64,000 nucleotides of DNA from Shewanella aquimarina (GTDB taxonomy: Bacteria; Pseudomonadota; Gammaproteobacteria; Enterobacterales; Shewanellaceae). The stretch is from contig NZ_JAKIKY010000007.1 of assembly GCF_023349185.1 (NCBI RefSeq), forward strand, positions 62,001-126,000, in the 5' to 3' direction. Below, piece after piece: positions 9,958 to 19,858 of the stretch. Each line of letters begins with the position of its first letter. The first letter of the stretch is position 1. Below the pieces are notes generated by a model that was not told where the DNA came from, did not search any database, and saw only the letters and a list, made by a program, of their open reading frames with translations. Made by a program: the position numbers and the translations under genes.

Positions 9958-9994
9958 CTAAAAAACCACGTCCTTTGGGCGTGGTTTTTTATTG
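9958..9994 (+). terminator. Terminator of the agcS gene
   Basis: AAAAACCACG and CGTGGTTTTTT arms around a short loop, 40 bases after the stop. Confidence 0.85.
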
Positions 9995-10047
9995 TCTGCG
10001 TCAGTATGATAGTCACCTCGCTTAATGTTAGAAATAAAGGATAATTT

Positions 10048-10824
10048 ATGCTGATCTTAGTCTCTCCGGCTAAAACCCTGGATTATGAAACGCCAGCAAG
10101 TACCCAAACCTTTACAATGCCTGCACTGCTGGAACACAGTGAAGAGTTGATCAAGGTGTGTCGAGAGCTAACACCAGCAGATATCGCGTCTTTGATGAAG
10201 GTTAGCGACAAGATCGCCGGTCTCAACGCCGCGCGCTTCGCCCAGTGGAACAGAGACTTTAACTTGGATAATGCCAAGCAGGCGCTGTTTGCCTTTCGCG
10301 GCGATGTCTATACCGGGCTGGATGCCGATACTCTGTCTGAGGCGAGCCTTGGACGCGCGCAGCAGCATCTGCGCATCTTATCCGGACTCTATGGTTTACT
10401 GCGCCCCCTAGATCTGATGCAGGCTTATCGATTGGAGATGGGCACTAAGCTGGCTAACGGCCGAGGAGCTAATCTGTATCAGTTTTGGGGCGATATTGTC
10501 ACCCAAGAAGTTAATAAGGCGCTAGCCGAACAGGGGGATGATATTCTGGTGAATCTGGCGTCGAATGAATATTTCAAGGCGGTGAAGCCAAAGCAGATCC
10601 AAGGTCAGGTGATCACGCCAGTCTTTAAGGATAAGAAGAATGGCCAGTATAAGGTGATTAGCTTCTTCGCCAAGAAGGCCCGCGGCATGATGGTGCGTTA
10701 TATGCTGGATAATCAGGTGAGTAGTTATAATGAGCTGATCAAGTTCGACACCGCCGGCTATTACTATAGCGAGGCAGACTCGAGCGTCAACGAGCCGGTA
10801 TTCCTAAGGGAAGAGCAGGCTTAA
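10048..10824 (+). CDS. yaaA: Peroxide stress protein YaaA
   Basis: 258 residues, the size of E. coli YaaA (DUF328/UPF0246). The N-terminus [16 protein letters not shown], the central [12 protein letters not shown] and the C-terminal KGYY-type region ([15 protein letters not shown]) are family hallmarks. In E. coli YaaA limits free iron during hydrogen peroxide stress and binds DNA; the role here is inferred from the family. AAGGATA stands in front of the ATG. It is a lone gene between two terminators. No OxyR box was identified by eye. Confidence 0.93.
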   Translation: MLILVSPAKTLDYETPASTQTFTMPALLEHSEELIKVCRELTPADIASLMKVSDKIAGLNAARFAQWNRDFNLDNAKQALFAFRGDVYTGLDADTLSEASLGRAQQHLRILSGLYGLLRPLDLMQAYRLEMGTKLANGRGANLYQFWGDIVTQEVNKALAEQGDDILVNLASNEYFKAVKPKQIQGQVITPVFKDKKNGQYKVISFFAKKARGMMVRYMLDNQVSSYNELIKFDTAGYYYSEADSSVNEPVFLREEQA

Positions 10825-10896
10825 TGTCAGGTAAGAATTGAATCAAAGCGAAAGTCTACTCTCAAGCTAAGTTAGTTAATGGCTCAGCAAGCGCGA

Positions 10897-10926
10897 TAAA
10901 AAAGCAGCCATAGGCTGCTTTTTTTG
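10897..10926. terminator. Bidirectional terminator between yaaA and the M28 peptidase gene
   Basis: AAAAAAGCAGCC and GGCTGCTTTTTTT around ATA. It serves yaaA and possibly the convergent peptidase gene. Confidence 0.8.
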
Positions 10927-10971
10927 TCTGTCGTCGGCGTAAAGGTGCTGGCGGCCGCTGTTTTTCGCTAT

Positions 10972-12378
10972 TTATTTTGCCTTAGGGGTAAGTGGCCTTA
11001 GCTTGATTTCAGACTGGGCCATTAGGTAAGCAAACTGGGCATAGGCCGCCGCATTTTGCGCTAGCGCCTTGGGATCGATTTTATCCAAGGTATCGTTTGG
11101 CGTGTGGTGATAGTCGAAATAGTCGCTGCCATCTTGTCTCAGTGACGCAACCGGGACTCCGTAGCCGGGCAACATGGAGACATCAGGGCCGCCAGAGGCC
11201 TTGTTGTTGCCGGGAGCGACGCCGTTATCCTGCATCGAGCTTGTATGGGCCTGTACGGCGCCGAAGGCCTTGTCGGCGACGTTAAAGTCGATTTGGTAGA
11301 TAGGTCCAGCACCAAAGTCGGATTCGGCGGCTATATAGTGTTTGGCCAGTTCCGCTTGATGCTCTTTGGCGTAGCTCTTGCCGCCAATTAACCCTAGCTC
11401 TTCAGCGGCGTAGAGGACGACACGTACCGTGCGAGCAGGTTTTGTGGGTAATTGAGCAATATAGTGGCCTGCGGCGGTGACAATGGCTACACCTGCGCCG
11501 TCGTCGATGGCACCGGTTCCTTCGTCCCAAGAATCCAGATGGGCACCGATGAGCACTATCTCGTCGGGCTTGCTACTGCCGGTGACCTCGGCAATCACGT
11601 TGTAGGATGTGGCATAGCCCAGGTTCTTGGGGCTCATCTCTAGGTGCATCACGACATTGGGATCGCGCTTTAGCATCAGGGTGATCAAGTCCGCATCAGG
11701 GTTGGACATGGCCGCTGCTGGGATCTTATCAACCCCGTCCTGGTAGCGCATCATGCCAGTATGAGCCATTCTGTCATGGTCTGTGCCGATAGAGCGGATC
11801 ACTATGGCTAGCGCGCCTTTCTCTGCCGCCGCAATCGCGCCGCGCGAGCGTCCGCCTACCGTCATGCCGTAGCCTTTGCCTGTCTTGAACCTTGGGGTGA
11901 TGTGATCGATAAAGACGATTTTTCCTGTGACCTGGCTTGGATCGGCTTGTTTAAGGGCATCCAGGGTCTCGAAACGGACGATTGGCGCGCTGATACCTTC
12001 TTCGGGCGTGCCGATACTGCCACCAAGGGCGGTGATCACCAGTGGCTGTGCATAGGGAGAGACAATATTGGCTTTGGCCTCGCCTCGTTGCCATACGGGC
12101 ACCTGTACCGCTTCCTTATAGACTCTGTCGAACCCAAGTGAAGCGAGTTTTTTCTCTGCCCACTGAACGGCGATCAGATCTTTCTCGCTGCCCGCGAGTC
12201 TAGGGCCTACCTCGACAGTTAGCGATTCGACAATATCGAATGCCAGGCTGGAAGCGAGCGCCTCTTGCTGAAGCATTTGGCTAACACTTTGATTTGTGTC
12301 TGTTGCTAACGCGTTTTGGCATGCTAATAACCCGGTAAAAAAGAGCGTGGAAAGGAGGGTGATAGGGGAGCTTTTCAT
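10972..12378 (-). CDS. Secreted M28-family zinc aminopeptidase/carboxypeptidase
   Basis: 468 residues. A hydrophobic N-terminal signal (about residues 1-26) leads to a protein with an inserted PA domain (about 125-245) and an M28 catalytic domain. Zinc ligands are visible in order: H280 and D282 in GAHLDSWDEG, D292 in IDDGAG, E326-E327 in YAAEELGL, D354 in ESDFG and H424/H425 in HHTPNDT. The layout resembles carboxypeptidase Q/PGCP-type enzymes that clip dipeptides or N-terminal residues outside the cytoplasm. The signal contains GLLAC20, which could be an imperfect lipobox, so it might be a lipoprotein rather than periplasmic. It is a lone gene, divergent from the hlyU-like regulator. Confidence 0.9.
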   Translation of the reverse strand: MKSSPITLLSTLFFTGLLACQNALATDTNQSVSQMLQQEALASSLAFDIVESLTVEVGPRLAGSEKDLIAVQWAEKKLASLGFDRVYKEAVQVPVWQRGEAKANIVSPYAQPLVITALGGSIGTPEEGISAPIVRFETLDALKQADPSQVTGKIVFIDHITPRFKTGKGYGMTVGGRSRGAIAAAEKGALAIVIRSIGTDHDRMAHTGMMRYQDGVDKIPAAAMSNPDADLITLMLKRDPNVVMHLEMSPKNLGYATSYNVIAEVTGSSKPDEIVLIGAHLDSWDEGTGAIDDGAGVAIVTAAGHYIAQLPTKPARTVRVVLYAAEELGLIGGKSYAKEHQAELAKHYIAAESDFGAGPIYQIDFNVADKAFGAVQAHTSSMQDNGVAPGNNKASGGPDVSMLPGYGVPVASLRQDGSDYFDYHHTPNDTLDKIDPKALAQNAAAYAQFAYLMAQSEIKLRPLTPKAK

Positions 12379-12513
12379 GAGTTTCCTTTATTTTTATTAC
12401 GTATGTCCCATTTTTGAAAACAATCTAGCAAAAAGTGTGCTTCATGTCCCGACTATATCTTTAAGTCAACGCTATATTAGTGCCGGGGTTTGTTTTAGGA
12501 GAAATTGCTCGTA

Positions 12514-12810
12514 ATGAATATAGAATTGATGCAGCAACGAGCGGATAATGCTGTTGTATTGCTAAAGGCTTTAGCAAATGAACGCCGGCTGTTCATCTTA
12601 TGCTACTTGTTGAGCGAAGGTGAGATGTGCGTCGGTGAGATGAATAAAAAGCTGGGGCTTAGCCAATCTGCGCTGTCGCAACACTTAGCATGGCTTCGTA
12701 AAGACAATTTGGTCGAAACGCGAAAAGAAGCGCAAACGGTATTTTATTCGCTAAAAAGCAAGGAAGTATCTGAAATTATTAAGTTACTTAACACTATCTA
12801 TTGCCACTAA
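12514..12810 (+). CDS. HlyU-like ArsR-family transcriptional regulator
   Basis: 98 residues with a winged helix-turn-helix. The recognition helix region LGLSQSALSQHLAWLRKD and the wing TRKEAQTVFYSL are very close to those of Vibrio HlyU. Cysteines C30 (LFILCYLL) and C97 (NTIYCH) match the two redox-sensing cysteines of HlyU, so it probably senses oxidants or reactive sulfur rather than metals; the ArsR metal-site CVC motif is absent. A third Cys, C39, is extra. The start is uncertain: AGGAG at 12497-12501 is too close to a TTG at 12505 and rather far from the ATG at 12514; I chose the ATG by family length. Its target genes are unknown; the divergent peptidase is a candidate. Confidence 0.85.
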   Translation: MNIELMQQRADNAVVLLKALANERRLFILCYLLSEGEMCVGEMNKKLGLSQSALSQHLAWLRKDNLVETRKEAQTVFYSLKSKEVSEIIKLLNTIYCH

Positions 12811-12835
12811 ACGGCTTGAGAATAGCGCAGATAGA

Positions 12836-12872
12836 AAGCTGATGGGCTGTAGGCCATCAGCTTTTTTGTTTT
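12836..12872 (+). terminator. Terminator of the hlyU-like gene
   Basis: AAGCTGATGG and CCATCAGCTTTTTT arms around GCTGTAGG. Confidence 0.85.
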
Positions 12873-12932
12873 TTAGCTTAGGCCTATGCCTGTAATACTG
12901 AAGGGAAGTTGACCTAGTACTCGGGCGACAGG

Positions 12933-12965
12933 CACAAAAAAACCGGCCTAAGCCGGTTTTTTTAT
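12933..12965 (-). terminator. Terminator of rpsT
   Basis: AAAAAAACCGGC and GCCGGTTTTTTT around CTAA; on the minus strand it follows rpsT. Confidence 0.85.
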
Positions 12966-12977
12966 ATCGCTAAAAGA

Positions 12978-13244
12978 TTAAGCAGCCAGTGCTTTGATCT
13001 TAGCGTTTAGACGAGCCTTATGACGGGCAGCTTTATTCTTGTGAATAAGACCTTTAGTCGCCATACGGTCAACAATTGGTTGTGCAGCATTGAATGCTTC
13101 AGTTGCCGCTTTGTGATCGCCAGTGTTGATCGCAGCGATAACTTTCTTAACGTAAGAACGTAGCATAGAACGACGGCTAGCGTTGTGCTGACGACGTTTT
13201 TCAGATTGAAGCGCGCGCTTCTTTGCAGACTTGCTATTAGCCAA
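12978..13244 (-). CDS. rpsT: 30S ribosomal protein S20
   Basis: 88 residues, very basic, with the S20 N-terminus [21 protein letters not shown]20 binds 16S rRNA early in 30S assembly. The start codon is TTG (CAA at 13242-13244 on the plus strand) with AGGAGTT upstream. A UUG start is also found in E. coli rpsT, where it is tied to autogenous control, so it is probably genuine rather than an annotation slip. The gene is divergent from murJ, as in many gammaproteobacteria. A promoter-like sequence lies 35-60 bases upstream. Confidence 0.97.
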   Translation of the reverse strand: MANSKSAKKRALQSEKRRQHNASRRSMLRSYVKKVIAAINTGDHKAATEAFNAAQPIVDRMATKGLIHKNKAARHKARLNAKIKALAA

Positions 13245-13277
13245 GGTGCAACTCCTAAAAGGGTTAGATATTTTTAA

Positions 13278-13305
13278 AGGTCGAGGAATATGCCTTTTTT
13301 TCGTC
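13278..13305 (-). promoter_or_regulatory. Probable rpsT promoter
   Basis: On the minus strand TTGACA (13300-13305) is followed after 16 bases by GCATAT (13278-13283). A 19-base spacing to TATTCC is an alternative reading. Confidence 0.45.
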
Positions 13306-13492
13306 AGTTTGTCAATGACAATGATCGGATCTTTATCTTAAAGATAAATTAATCAGAGCAGACTTGGCCTTCTTCAACCTAACTCGTGTAATATGGGGCG
13401 CAATTCTAGCAGTATTTGCTGCTTGGTGACAGGGGGTAAGTCGACTTTTTAACTTGCTCGATACACCTGTGATGCTCGTTTCAGGGGGAGCT

Positions 13493-15052
13493 TTGAGCAA
13501 GAAACTTTTTAAGTCAGGCATGATCGTGAGTGCTATGACGCTGATTTCTCGTGTTTTAGGTTTAGTGCGAGACGTGGTTATCGCCAATTTGATGGGAGCA
13601 GGGAGTAGCGCCGACGTCTTCTTTTTTGCCAATAAGATCCCAAATTTTTTACGCCGATTATTTGCCGAAGGCGCCTTCGCCCAGGCCTTTGTGCCGGTAT
13701 TGACCGAATATCAAGAGAAACATGACGACCAGGCGGTTCGCGAGTTGCTGGCCAAGGTGACCGGTACGCTCGGGCTGGTGGTGACCTTGGTGACTCTGGT
13801 GGGGGTGATCGCCTCGCCACTATTAACGGCTCTGTTTGGCGGCGGCTGGTTTTTGGCCTGGCTAAACGATGAGCCAAATGGTCAGAAGTTTGAACTTGCA
13901 TCACTAATGTTGAAGATCACCTTCCCCTATCTTTGGTTTATTACCTTTACCGCCTTGGCGGGTTCGATACTCAATACCCGAGGTCGTTTCGCGGTGTCGG
14001 CTTTTACCCCGGTTTTTTTGAATGTCGCCATCATCAGTGCGGCGCTGTTTCTGGCGCCTAAGCTCGATCAGCCGGAGATAGGCCTTGCTTGGGGCGTTTT
14101 CGCCGGTGGCCTGATCCAGTTTCTGTTTCAGATTCCTTTTCTATTTAGAGAGAAGGCCTTGGTTAAGCCGTCGTGGGGCTGGCATCACCCGGGCGTCGTT
14201 AAGATCCGCACCCTGATGCTGCCCGCGCTGTTTGGCGTGTCTGTGTCGCAGATCAATCTGCTGCTCGATACCTTTATCGCCAGTTTCTTGGTGACGGGCT
14301 CCATCAGTTGGCTCTACTACTCAGATCGACTGCTGGAGTTCCCCTTAGGTCTGTTTGGTATCGCGATTGCTACCGTTATCTTGCCGGCCCTGTCGAAGAA
14401 ACATGTCAACGCCGAAGGTGATGGGTTTGCCAAGACGATGGATTGGGGGATCAAGGCGATTCTGCTGATGGGGGTTCCGGCCATGTGTGGGCTGATCGTC
14501 TTGGCCAAGCCCATGTTGATGGTGCTGTTTATGCGCGGTGCCTTCACGATAGATGATGTCGATATGGCCTCCTACAGTTTAATGGCTTATGGTTCGGGTC
14601 TGCTGAGTTTCATGCTGATCAAGGTGTTGGCCCCTGGGTATTATTCTCGTCAGGATACCAAGACGCCGGTGCGCTACGGTATCGTCGCCATGGTCAGTAA
14701 CATGGTGTTTAATCTGATTTTTGTGTTTCCTTTCGGCTATGTGGGGTTGGCGATAGCTACCTCGCTATCGGCACTGCTCAATGCCAGCCTGCTTTATCGC
14801 GGTCTACATCGTGCTGGTGTTTATCAAATCTCAAGGCAAACCCTTGTGTTTATGGGGAAAACCTTGGTAGCTGCCGCGCTGATGATCGCCGTGCTCTATC
14901 AGTTGTTACCTAGCATGGAAACCTGGCTGACACTCTCCTTTGTGGGCAGGGCAACTCAGCTTGCATATTTGATTGGTGCGGGGGCTGTGGTCTATCTGCT
15001 GGCTATGTTATTGTTAGGAATTCGCCCCTGGAGGATGAAAGCTGGCTTTTGA
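13493..15052 (+). CDS. murJ: Lipid II flippase MurJ
   Basis: About 519 residues with some fourteen hydrophobic segments, typical of the MOP-superfamily flippase that moves lipid II to the outer face of the inner membrane for peptidoglycan synthesis. The N-terminus SKKLFKSGMIVSAMTLISR and VLGLVRDVVIANLMGAG, and later NFLRRLFAEGAFAQAFVPV, are signature stretches with the conserved Arg residues of the central cavity. I prefer the TTG at 13493, which follows AGGGGGAG; an upstream in-frame start at 13454 would add 13 unlikely residues. It is the first of a co-directional series with ribF and ileS. Confidence 0.95.
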   Translation: MSKKLFKSGMIVSAMTLISRVLGLVRDVVIANLMGAGSSADVFFFANKIPNFLRRLFAEGAFAQAFVPVLTEYQEKHDDQAVRELLAKVTGTLGLVVTLVTLVGVIASPLLTALFGGGWFLAWLNDEPNGQKFELASLMLKITFPYLWFITFTALAGSILNTRGRFAVSAFTPVFLNVAIISAALFLAPKLDQPEIGLAWGVFAGGLIQFLFQIPFLFREKALVKPSWGWHHPGVVKIRTLMLPALFGVSVSQINLLLDTFIASFLVTGSISWLYYSDRLLEFPLGLFGIAIATVILPALSKKHVNAEGDGFAKTMDWGIKAILLMGVPAMCGLIVLAKPMLMVLFMRGAFTIDDVDMASYSLMAYGSGLLSFMLIKVLAPGYYSRQDTKTPVRYGIVAMVSNMVFNLIFVFPFGYVGLAIATSLSALLNASLLYRGLHRAGVYQISRQTLVFMGKTLVAAALMIAVLYQLLPSMETWLTLSFVGRATQLAYLIGAGAVVYLLAMLLLGIRPWRMKAGF

Positions 15053-15117
15053 TTGCTGATAATCATCTTGAGCTGGTATATAATCCGCGAACTTATGCTT
15101 GCTAGTTATTGAATGTA

Positions 15118-16053
15118 ATGGAACTGATCCGCGGTATACATAATATTTTACCCCGACACCAGGGCTGCGTGCTGACTATTGGTAATTTTGATGGTGTGCA
15201 TCGTGGGCATGCCGAAGTCATTGCTGCACTTGTGAAAAAAGCCAAGCAACATGGGGTTCCAGCAACACTCATGACATTCGAACCTCAGCCGCAAGAGTTG
15301 TTTAAGGGGGATAATGCCCCGGCTAGGCTGAGTCTGCTGCGCGATAAGATAGTCTTGCTCGATGAGCTGGGCATAGATCGTCTGCTATGCGTCAATTTTA
15401 ATCAGAAGTTTGCCGCCATGCCCGCCGAAGCCTTTATCGAGGATCTCCTGGTAAAACAGCTAGGGGTGAAATACCTGGTGGTGGGGGATGACTTCTGTTT
15501 TGGCAAGCAGCGTCGCGGTAATTTTGAGATGTTAAAGGCCGCCGGTGAAAAATATGGTTTCGCCGTGGTCAATACCCATAGCTTTATCCTAGGGGATAAG
15601 CGGGTGAGCTCGACCGAGATTCGTGGGCTGCTCGCCAAAGGCAACCTAGAGCAGGCAAGACGTCTGCTGGGCCATCCCTATGCACTGAGCGGCAAAGTTG
15701 CCCACGGCGAGAAAATTGGCCGCACCATAGGCTTTCCCACTGCCAACATCGCCTTGAAACGTAAGGTGTCTCCGGTACGGGGCGTCTTTGCCGTCAGGCT
15801 ATTTTGGGATGGTAGTGACATCTATGAAGGGGTGGCAAACGTGGGCTTTAGGCCTACGGTCAATGGACAAAATTGTCAGTTAGAAGTCCATTTGTTTGAT
15901 TTTGATGGAGACCTCTATGGTCGCACCGTCGAAGTCGAGCTGGTGGCAAAGATTAGGGATGAACAGCCATTTAAGTCATTAGATGCGCTGAAGCTACAAA
16001 TTAAAGATGATGCTGACAGGGCCAAGGCCCTGCTTGGCTGCGATGCAGGCTGA
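15118..16053 (+). CDS. ribF: Bifunctional riboflavin kinase / FAD synthetase
   Basis: 311 residues. The N-terminal adenylyltransferase domain shows LTIGNFDGVHRGH near residue 21 and VGDDFCFGKQRRG near 122; the C-terminal flavokinase domain shows GRTIGFPTANI near 200 and GVANVGFRPTV. It converts riboflavin to FMN and then FAD in the cytoplasm. I chose the ATG at 15118, giving the common RibF start MELIRGIHNI, over a TTG nine bases earlier. It lies between murJ and ileS, an arrangement conserved in gammaproteobacteria. Confidence 0.96.
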   Translation: MELIRGIHNILPRHQGCVLTIGNFDGVHRGHAEVIAALVKKAKQHGVPATLMTFEPQPQELFKGDNAPARLSLLRDKIVLLDELGIDRLLCVNFNQKFAAMPAEAFIEDLLVKQLGVKYLVVGDDFCFGKQRRGNFEMLKAAGEKYGFAVVNTHSFILGDKRVSSTEIRGLLAKGNLEQARRLLGHPYALSGKVAHGEKIGRTIGFPTANIALKRKVSPVRGVFAVRLFWDGSDIYEGVANVGFRPTVNGQNCQLEVHLFDFDGDLYGRTVEVELVAKIRDEQPFKSLDALKLQIKDDADRAKALLGCDAG

Positions 16054-16085
16054 GAGCGATCAGCTAAATTAACGGTATAGGATCA

Positions 16086-18908
16086 ATGAGCGACTATAAA
16101 TCTACTTTAAACTTGCCGGAAACTGAGTTTCCGATGCGTGGTAATCTGGCGAAACGCGAGCCAGAGATGTTGAAATCTTGGACAGAAAAGAAGCTGTACC
16201 AAAAGATTCGTGAAAGCCGCACAGGTGCCAAGCCATTCATTCTGCATGATGGCCCACCGTACGCTAACGGTAGTATTCATATTGGTCACTCAGTAAATAA
16301 GATCCTTAAAGACATTATTATCAAGTCGAAGACCCTGTCGGGTTTCGATGCACCTTATATTCCTGGTTGGGACTGTCACGGTCTGCCTATTGAGCTTAAG
16401 GTCGAGCAGAAAGTGGGTAAGCCAGGCCAGAAGGTGTCTGCGGCCGAGTTTCGTCAAAAGTGTCGTGAGTACGCAGCTGCCCAGGTAGATGGTCAGCGTG
16501 AAGACTTTATCCGTCTTGGCGTGTTGGGCGACTGGCAGAATCCTTATCTCACCATGAACTTTGATACCGAGGCCAACATAGTTCGCTCTTTGGCTAAGGT
16601 TATCGATAACGGCCACCTACACAAAGGTGTTAAGCCGGTGCATTGGTGTACCGATTGTGGTTCGGCCCTGGCTGAAGCCGAGGTGGAGTATGAAGATAAG
16701 ACTTCACCAGCAGTAGATGTCGCTTTCCTAGCGGTCGATAAGGCGACTGTGCTGGCTAAGTTTGGTGTAGAGCAGTGTGAAGCCGATGTCGCGACCGTTA
16801 TCTGGACCACGACGCCTTGGACACTGCCTGCTAACCGCGGTCTCTCTATGGCCGGTGATATCGATTACGATCTGGTTGAGTACACTAAAGAAGGTAACAA
16901 GCGCGCGATCATCGTGGCGCAGGAACTTGTAGAGTCTTGCGTTGAGCGTTATGGCGCCGAGTCACATCGCGTGCTGGGTACGGTGAAAGGGCAGGCCCTT
17001 GAACTGTTGCGCTTTAAGCATCCTTTCTATGATTTCGATGTGCCTGTCATCATTGGTGATCACGTCACGGTTGACTCAGGTACGGGTGTGGTTCATACGG
17101 CGCCTGGCCATGGTCAGGACGACTTTGTGATTGGTCAAAAATATGGCCTGGAAGTGGCTAACCCTGTTGGAGACAACGGTGTCTATAAGCCAGATACCGA
17201 GTTCTTTGCCGGTCAACACGTGTTTAAGGCCAACGACAATGTAGTTGCACTGCTTGAAGAGAAGGGCGCGCTGCTGAATCATGTGGCCTATCGTCACAGC
17301 TACCCACACTGCTGGCGCCATAAGACGCCTATCATCTTCCGCGCGACGCCGCAGTGGTTCATCTCTATGGACCAAAAAGGCTTACGTACTCAGTCACTGA
17401 GCGAGATCGAGAAGACCCAATGGATCCCTGACTGGGGGCAGAGCCGAATCGAAAAGATGGTTGAGAACCGTCCTGATTGGTGTATCTCTCGCCAGCGTAC
17501 TTGGGGCGTGCCTATTACCCTGTTTGTGCACCGTGATACCGAAGAGTTGCATCCTGATAGCGTCGCCCTGATGGAGCGTGTTGCCCACAGAATCGAGCAA
17601 GAAGGTATTCAGGCTTGGTGGGATCTCGACGCTGCAGAGCTATTGGGTGAAGAGGCTGACCAATATCGTAAGGTCACAGATACCTTAGATGTGTGGTATG
17701 ACTCAGGTTCAACTTTCTCGTCGGTGGTTGCCGCACGTCCCGAGTACAACGGCCATCCTGTCGACCTTTACCTCGAAGGTAGCGATCAGCACCGTGGTTG
17801 GTTCATGTCATCACTGATGATCTCTACCGCCATGAGTGGTAAGGCGCCATACAAGCAGGTGCTGACTCACGGTTTCACCGTAGACGGCCAGGGCCGTAAG
17901 ATGTCTAAGTCTATCGGTAACGTGATCGCGCCGCTGCAAGTCACCAACAAGCTTGGCGCAGACATTCTACGTCTTTGGGTTGCGGCGACCGATTACAGTG
18001 GTGAGATGACGGTATCTGACGAGATCCTCAAGCGTAGTGCCGATGCCTATCGTCGTATCCGTAACACGGCTCGCTTCCTGCTTGCTAACCTGAATGGTTT
18101 CGATCCGGTAAACGACACCGTTGCCGTCGAAGATATGGTGGCGTTAGATCGCTGGGTGGTACGTCGCGCTGCGGCCTTGCAAACCGAGATCCTGGAAGCT
18201 TACGAGCAATACAACTTCCATTTGGTGACTCAGAAACTGATGCAGTTCTGCTCTGTCGAGCTTGGCAGCTTCTATCTGGATATCATCAAAGATAGACAAT
18301 ATACGGCTAAACGTGACAGCCTGGCTCGTCGTAGCTGTCAAAGCGCGCTGTTCCTGATCGCCGAAGCCATGGTGCGCTGGATTGCGCCTATCCTGAGCTT
18401 CACCGCCGATGAAGTATGGCAATCGCTACCGGGTGAGCGTGAAGAGTTTGTCTTTACTCAGACCTGGTTCGAAGGCTTGGCCTCTGTGACGCTGGATAGC
18501 GACCTGAGCGATGATTACTGGGCAAACCTTATCACGGTTCGTGACGAGGTGAACAAGGCCATCGAGCAGGCACGCCGCGAGCAGCGTGTCGGTGGCTCCT
18601 TAGAAGCCGAAGTGACTCTCTACGCCGATGAGGCGCTCACCGAGTCTTTGGCGCTGCTTGGCGATGAACTGCGTTTCGTACTGCTGACCTCTAATACTCA
18701 GATTGCACCACTGGCTAGTGCCGGTGCCGATGCAGTTGAAACTGAGCTGGCCGGGTTGAAACTATTAGTGGCTAAGACTGAAGCGGCCAAGTGCGATCGC
18801 TGCTGGCATCACAGAGAAGATGTGGGTCAGGTCGAAGCGCATCCACTGCTGTGTACCCGCTGTGTGACCAACATCGAAGGTGATGGCGAACAGCGTCAGT
18901 TCGCATAA
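16086..18908 (+). CDS. ileS: Isoleucyl-tRNA synthetase
   Basis: 940 residues, a class I synthetase of bacterial type (E. coli 938). The HIGH motif is at 57-68 ([12 protein letters not shown]), KMSKS at about 605-609 ([10 protein letters not shown]), and the C-terminal zinc finger has CDRCWHH near 902 and LCTRCV near 922. The editing (CP1) domain includes [13 protein letters not shown]. It charges tRNA-Ile. No T-box or leader was seen in the 32 bases between ribF and ileS. It forms a tight operon with lspA, fkpB and ispH. Confidence 0.98.
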   Translation: MSDYKSTLNLPETEFPMRGNLAKREPEMLKSWTEKKLYQKIRESRTGAKPFILHDGPPYANGSIHIGHSVNKILKDIIIKSKTLSGFDAPYIPGWDCHGLPIELKVEQKVGKPGQKVSAAEFRQKCREYAAAQVDGQREDFIRLGVLGDWQNPYLTMNFDTEANIVRSLAKVIDNGHLHKGVKPVHWCTDCGSALAEAEVEYEDKTSPAVDVAFLAVDKATVLAKFGVEQCEADVATVIWTTTPWTLPANRGLSMAGDIDYDLVEYTKEGNKRAIIVAQELVESCVERYGAESHRVLGTVKGQALELLRFKHPFYDFDVPVIIGDHVTVDSGTGVVHTAPGHGQDDFVIGQKYGLEVANPVGDNGVYKPDTEFFAGQHVFKANDNVVALLEEKGALLNHVAYRHSYPHCWRHKTPIIFRATPQWFISMDQKGLRTQSLSEIEKTQWIPDWGQSRIEKMVENRPDWCISRQRTWGVPITLFVHRDTEELHPDSVALMERVAHRIEQEGIQAWWDLDAAELLGEEADQYRKVTDTLDVWYDSGSTFSSVVAARPEYNGHPVDLYLEGSDQHRGWFMSSLMISTAMSGKAPYKQVLTHGFTVDGQGRKMSKSIGNVIAPLQVTNKLGADILRLWVAATDYSGEMTVSDEILKRSADAYRRIRNTARFLLANLNGFDPVNDTVAVEDMVALDRWVVRRAAALQTEILEAYEQYNFHLVTQKLMQFCSVELGSFYLDIIKDRQYTAKRDSLARRSCQSALFLIAEAMVRWIAPILSFTADEVWQSLPGEREEFVFTQTWFEGLASVTLDSDLSDDYWANLITVRDEVNKAIEQARREQRVGGSLEAEVTLYADEALTESLALLGDELRFVLLTSNTQIAPLASAGADAVETELAGLKLLVAKTEAAKCDRCWHHREDVGQVEAHPLLCTRCVTNIEGDGEQRQFA

Positions 18909-18917
18909 GGGAGTCGA

Positions 18918-19430
18918 ATGCCATCTAGCTGGAAAGAGAGTGGCTTACGTTGGTATTGGGTAGTTGTATTGGTGTTTATTGCCGATCAACTATCCAAACA
19001 ATGGGTATTAGCCAATTTTGACCTGAGAGAGTCAATTAACCTGCTGCCATTTTTTAATTTCACCTATGTGAGAAATTATGGTGCGGCTTTTAGCTTCTTA
19101 AGTGATGCCGGAGGGTGGCAGCGTTGGCTGTTTACCTTGGTTGCCGTCGGTTTTAGTACCTTGCTTACCGTCTGGTTACGTAAGCAATCCAAAGGGATGT
19201 GGAGATTGAATCTGGCCTATACCTTAGTGATAGGTGGAGCGCTGGGGAACTTAATCGACAGATTGCAGCATGGCTTTGTGGTCGATTTTCTCGATTTTTA
19301 TTGGAAGACGAGCCACTTCCCCGCCTTTAACATTGCCGATTCGGCGATCTGTGTTGGCGCAGGGCTCATCATCTTAGATTCGTTTATTTCGGAGCGTAAG
19401 CCAAACGGCGAAGACGTTGCAAAGGGGTAA
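18918..19430 (+). CDS. lspA: Lipoprotein signal peptidase (signal peptidase II)
   Basis: 170 residues, four hydrophobic segments. The catalytic aspartates are D123 in GFVVDFLDFY and D141 in FNIADSAI; N111 in GNLIDRLQHG and D23 in IADQLSK are also conserved. It cleaves the signal peptide of diacylated prolipoproteins at the lipobox Cys, so it would process the hexosaminidase lipoprotein encoded in this window. GGGAG stands in front of the ATG, 9 bases after ileS. Confidence 0.97.
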   Translation: MPSSWKESGLRWYWVVVLVFIADQLSKQWVLANFDLRESINLLPFFNFTYVRNYGAAFSFLSDAGGWQRWLFTLVAVGFSTLLTVWLRKQSKGMWRLNLAYTLVIGGALGNLIDRLQHGFVVDFLDFYWKTSHFPAFNIADSAICVGAGLIILDSFISERKPNGEDVAKG

Positions 19431-19433
19431 GTC

Positions 19434-19856
19434 GTGACTGTTACTCGTTCATTATTGTGTCATATGAATATCGTGCTGGAGGACGGTTCGACCGCCGATA
19501 GCACTAAAGCTTCTGGAAAACCTGCTAAGTTAAACATTGGCGACCAGAGCCTGAGCCCAGCGTTTGAGGCCGAGATCACGGGTCTGAAGCAAGGGGATAA
19601 GCATAGCTTTACCCTGGCCGCCGCCGATGCTTTTGGTGAGTCAAATCCAGATGCCATTCATCATATGGACAGAAGTAAGTTTCCTGCCGATATGACGCTC
19701 GAAACCGGGGTTATCGTGAGTTTTGCCGGTCCTGGTGGCAGCGAGATCCCTGGCATAGTGCGTGAGGTGATTGGCGACTCGGTAACCGTCGATCTTAATC
19801 ATCCGCTGGCGGGGCGCTCGGTGACATTCGAACTGGAAGTGGTTCAGGAGCTTTAA
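19434..19856 (+). CDS. fkpB: FKBP-type peptidyl-prolyl cis-trans isomerase (SlpA type)
   Basis: 140 residues; a small cytoplasmic FKBP of the SlpA group. It starts with GTG only three bases after the lspA stop. The family signature is [10 protein letters not shown] near 16, followed by the inserted-flap region [19 protein letters not shown], and [16 protein letters not shown] near the end. It catalyses proline isomerisation and acts as a chaperone. Its place between lspA and ispH is conserved in E. coli and Pseudomonas and supports the call. Confidence 0.95.
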   Translation: MTVTRSLLCHMNIVLEDGSTADSTKASGKPAKLNIGDQSLSPAFEAEITGLKQGDKHSFTLAAADAFGESNPDAIHHMDRSKFPADMTLETGVIVSFAGPGGSEIPGIVREVIGDSVTVDLNHPLAGRSVTFELEVVQEL

Positions 19857-19858
19857 TC

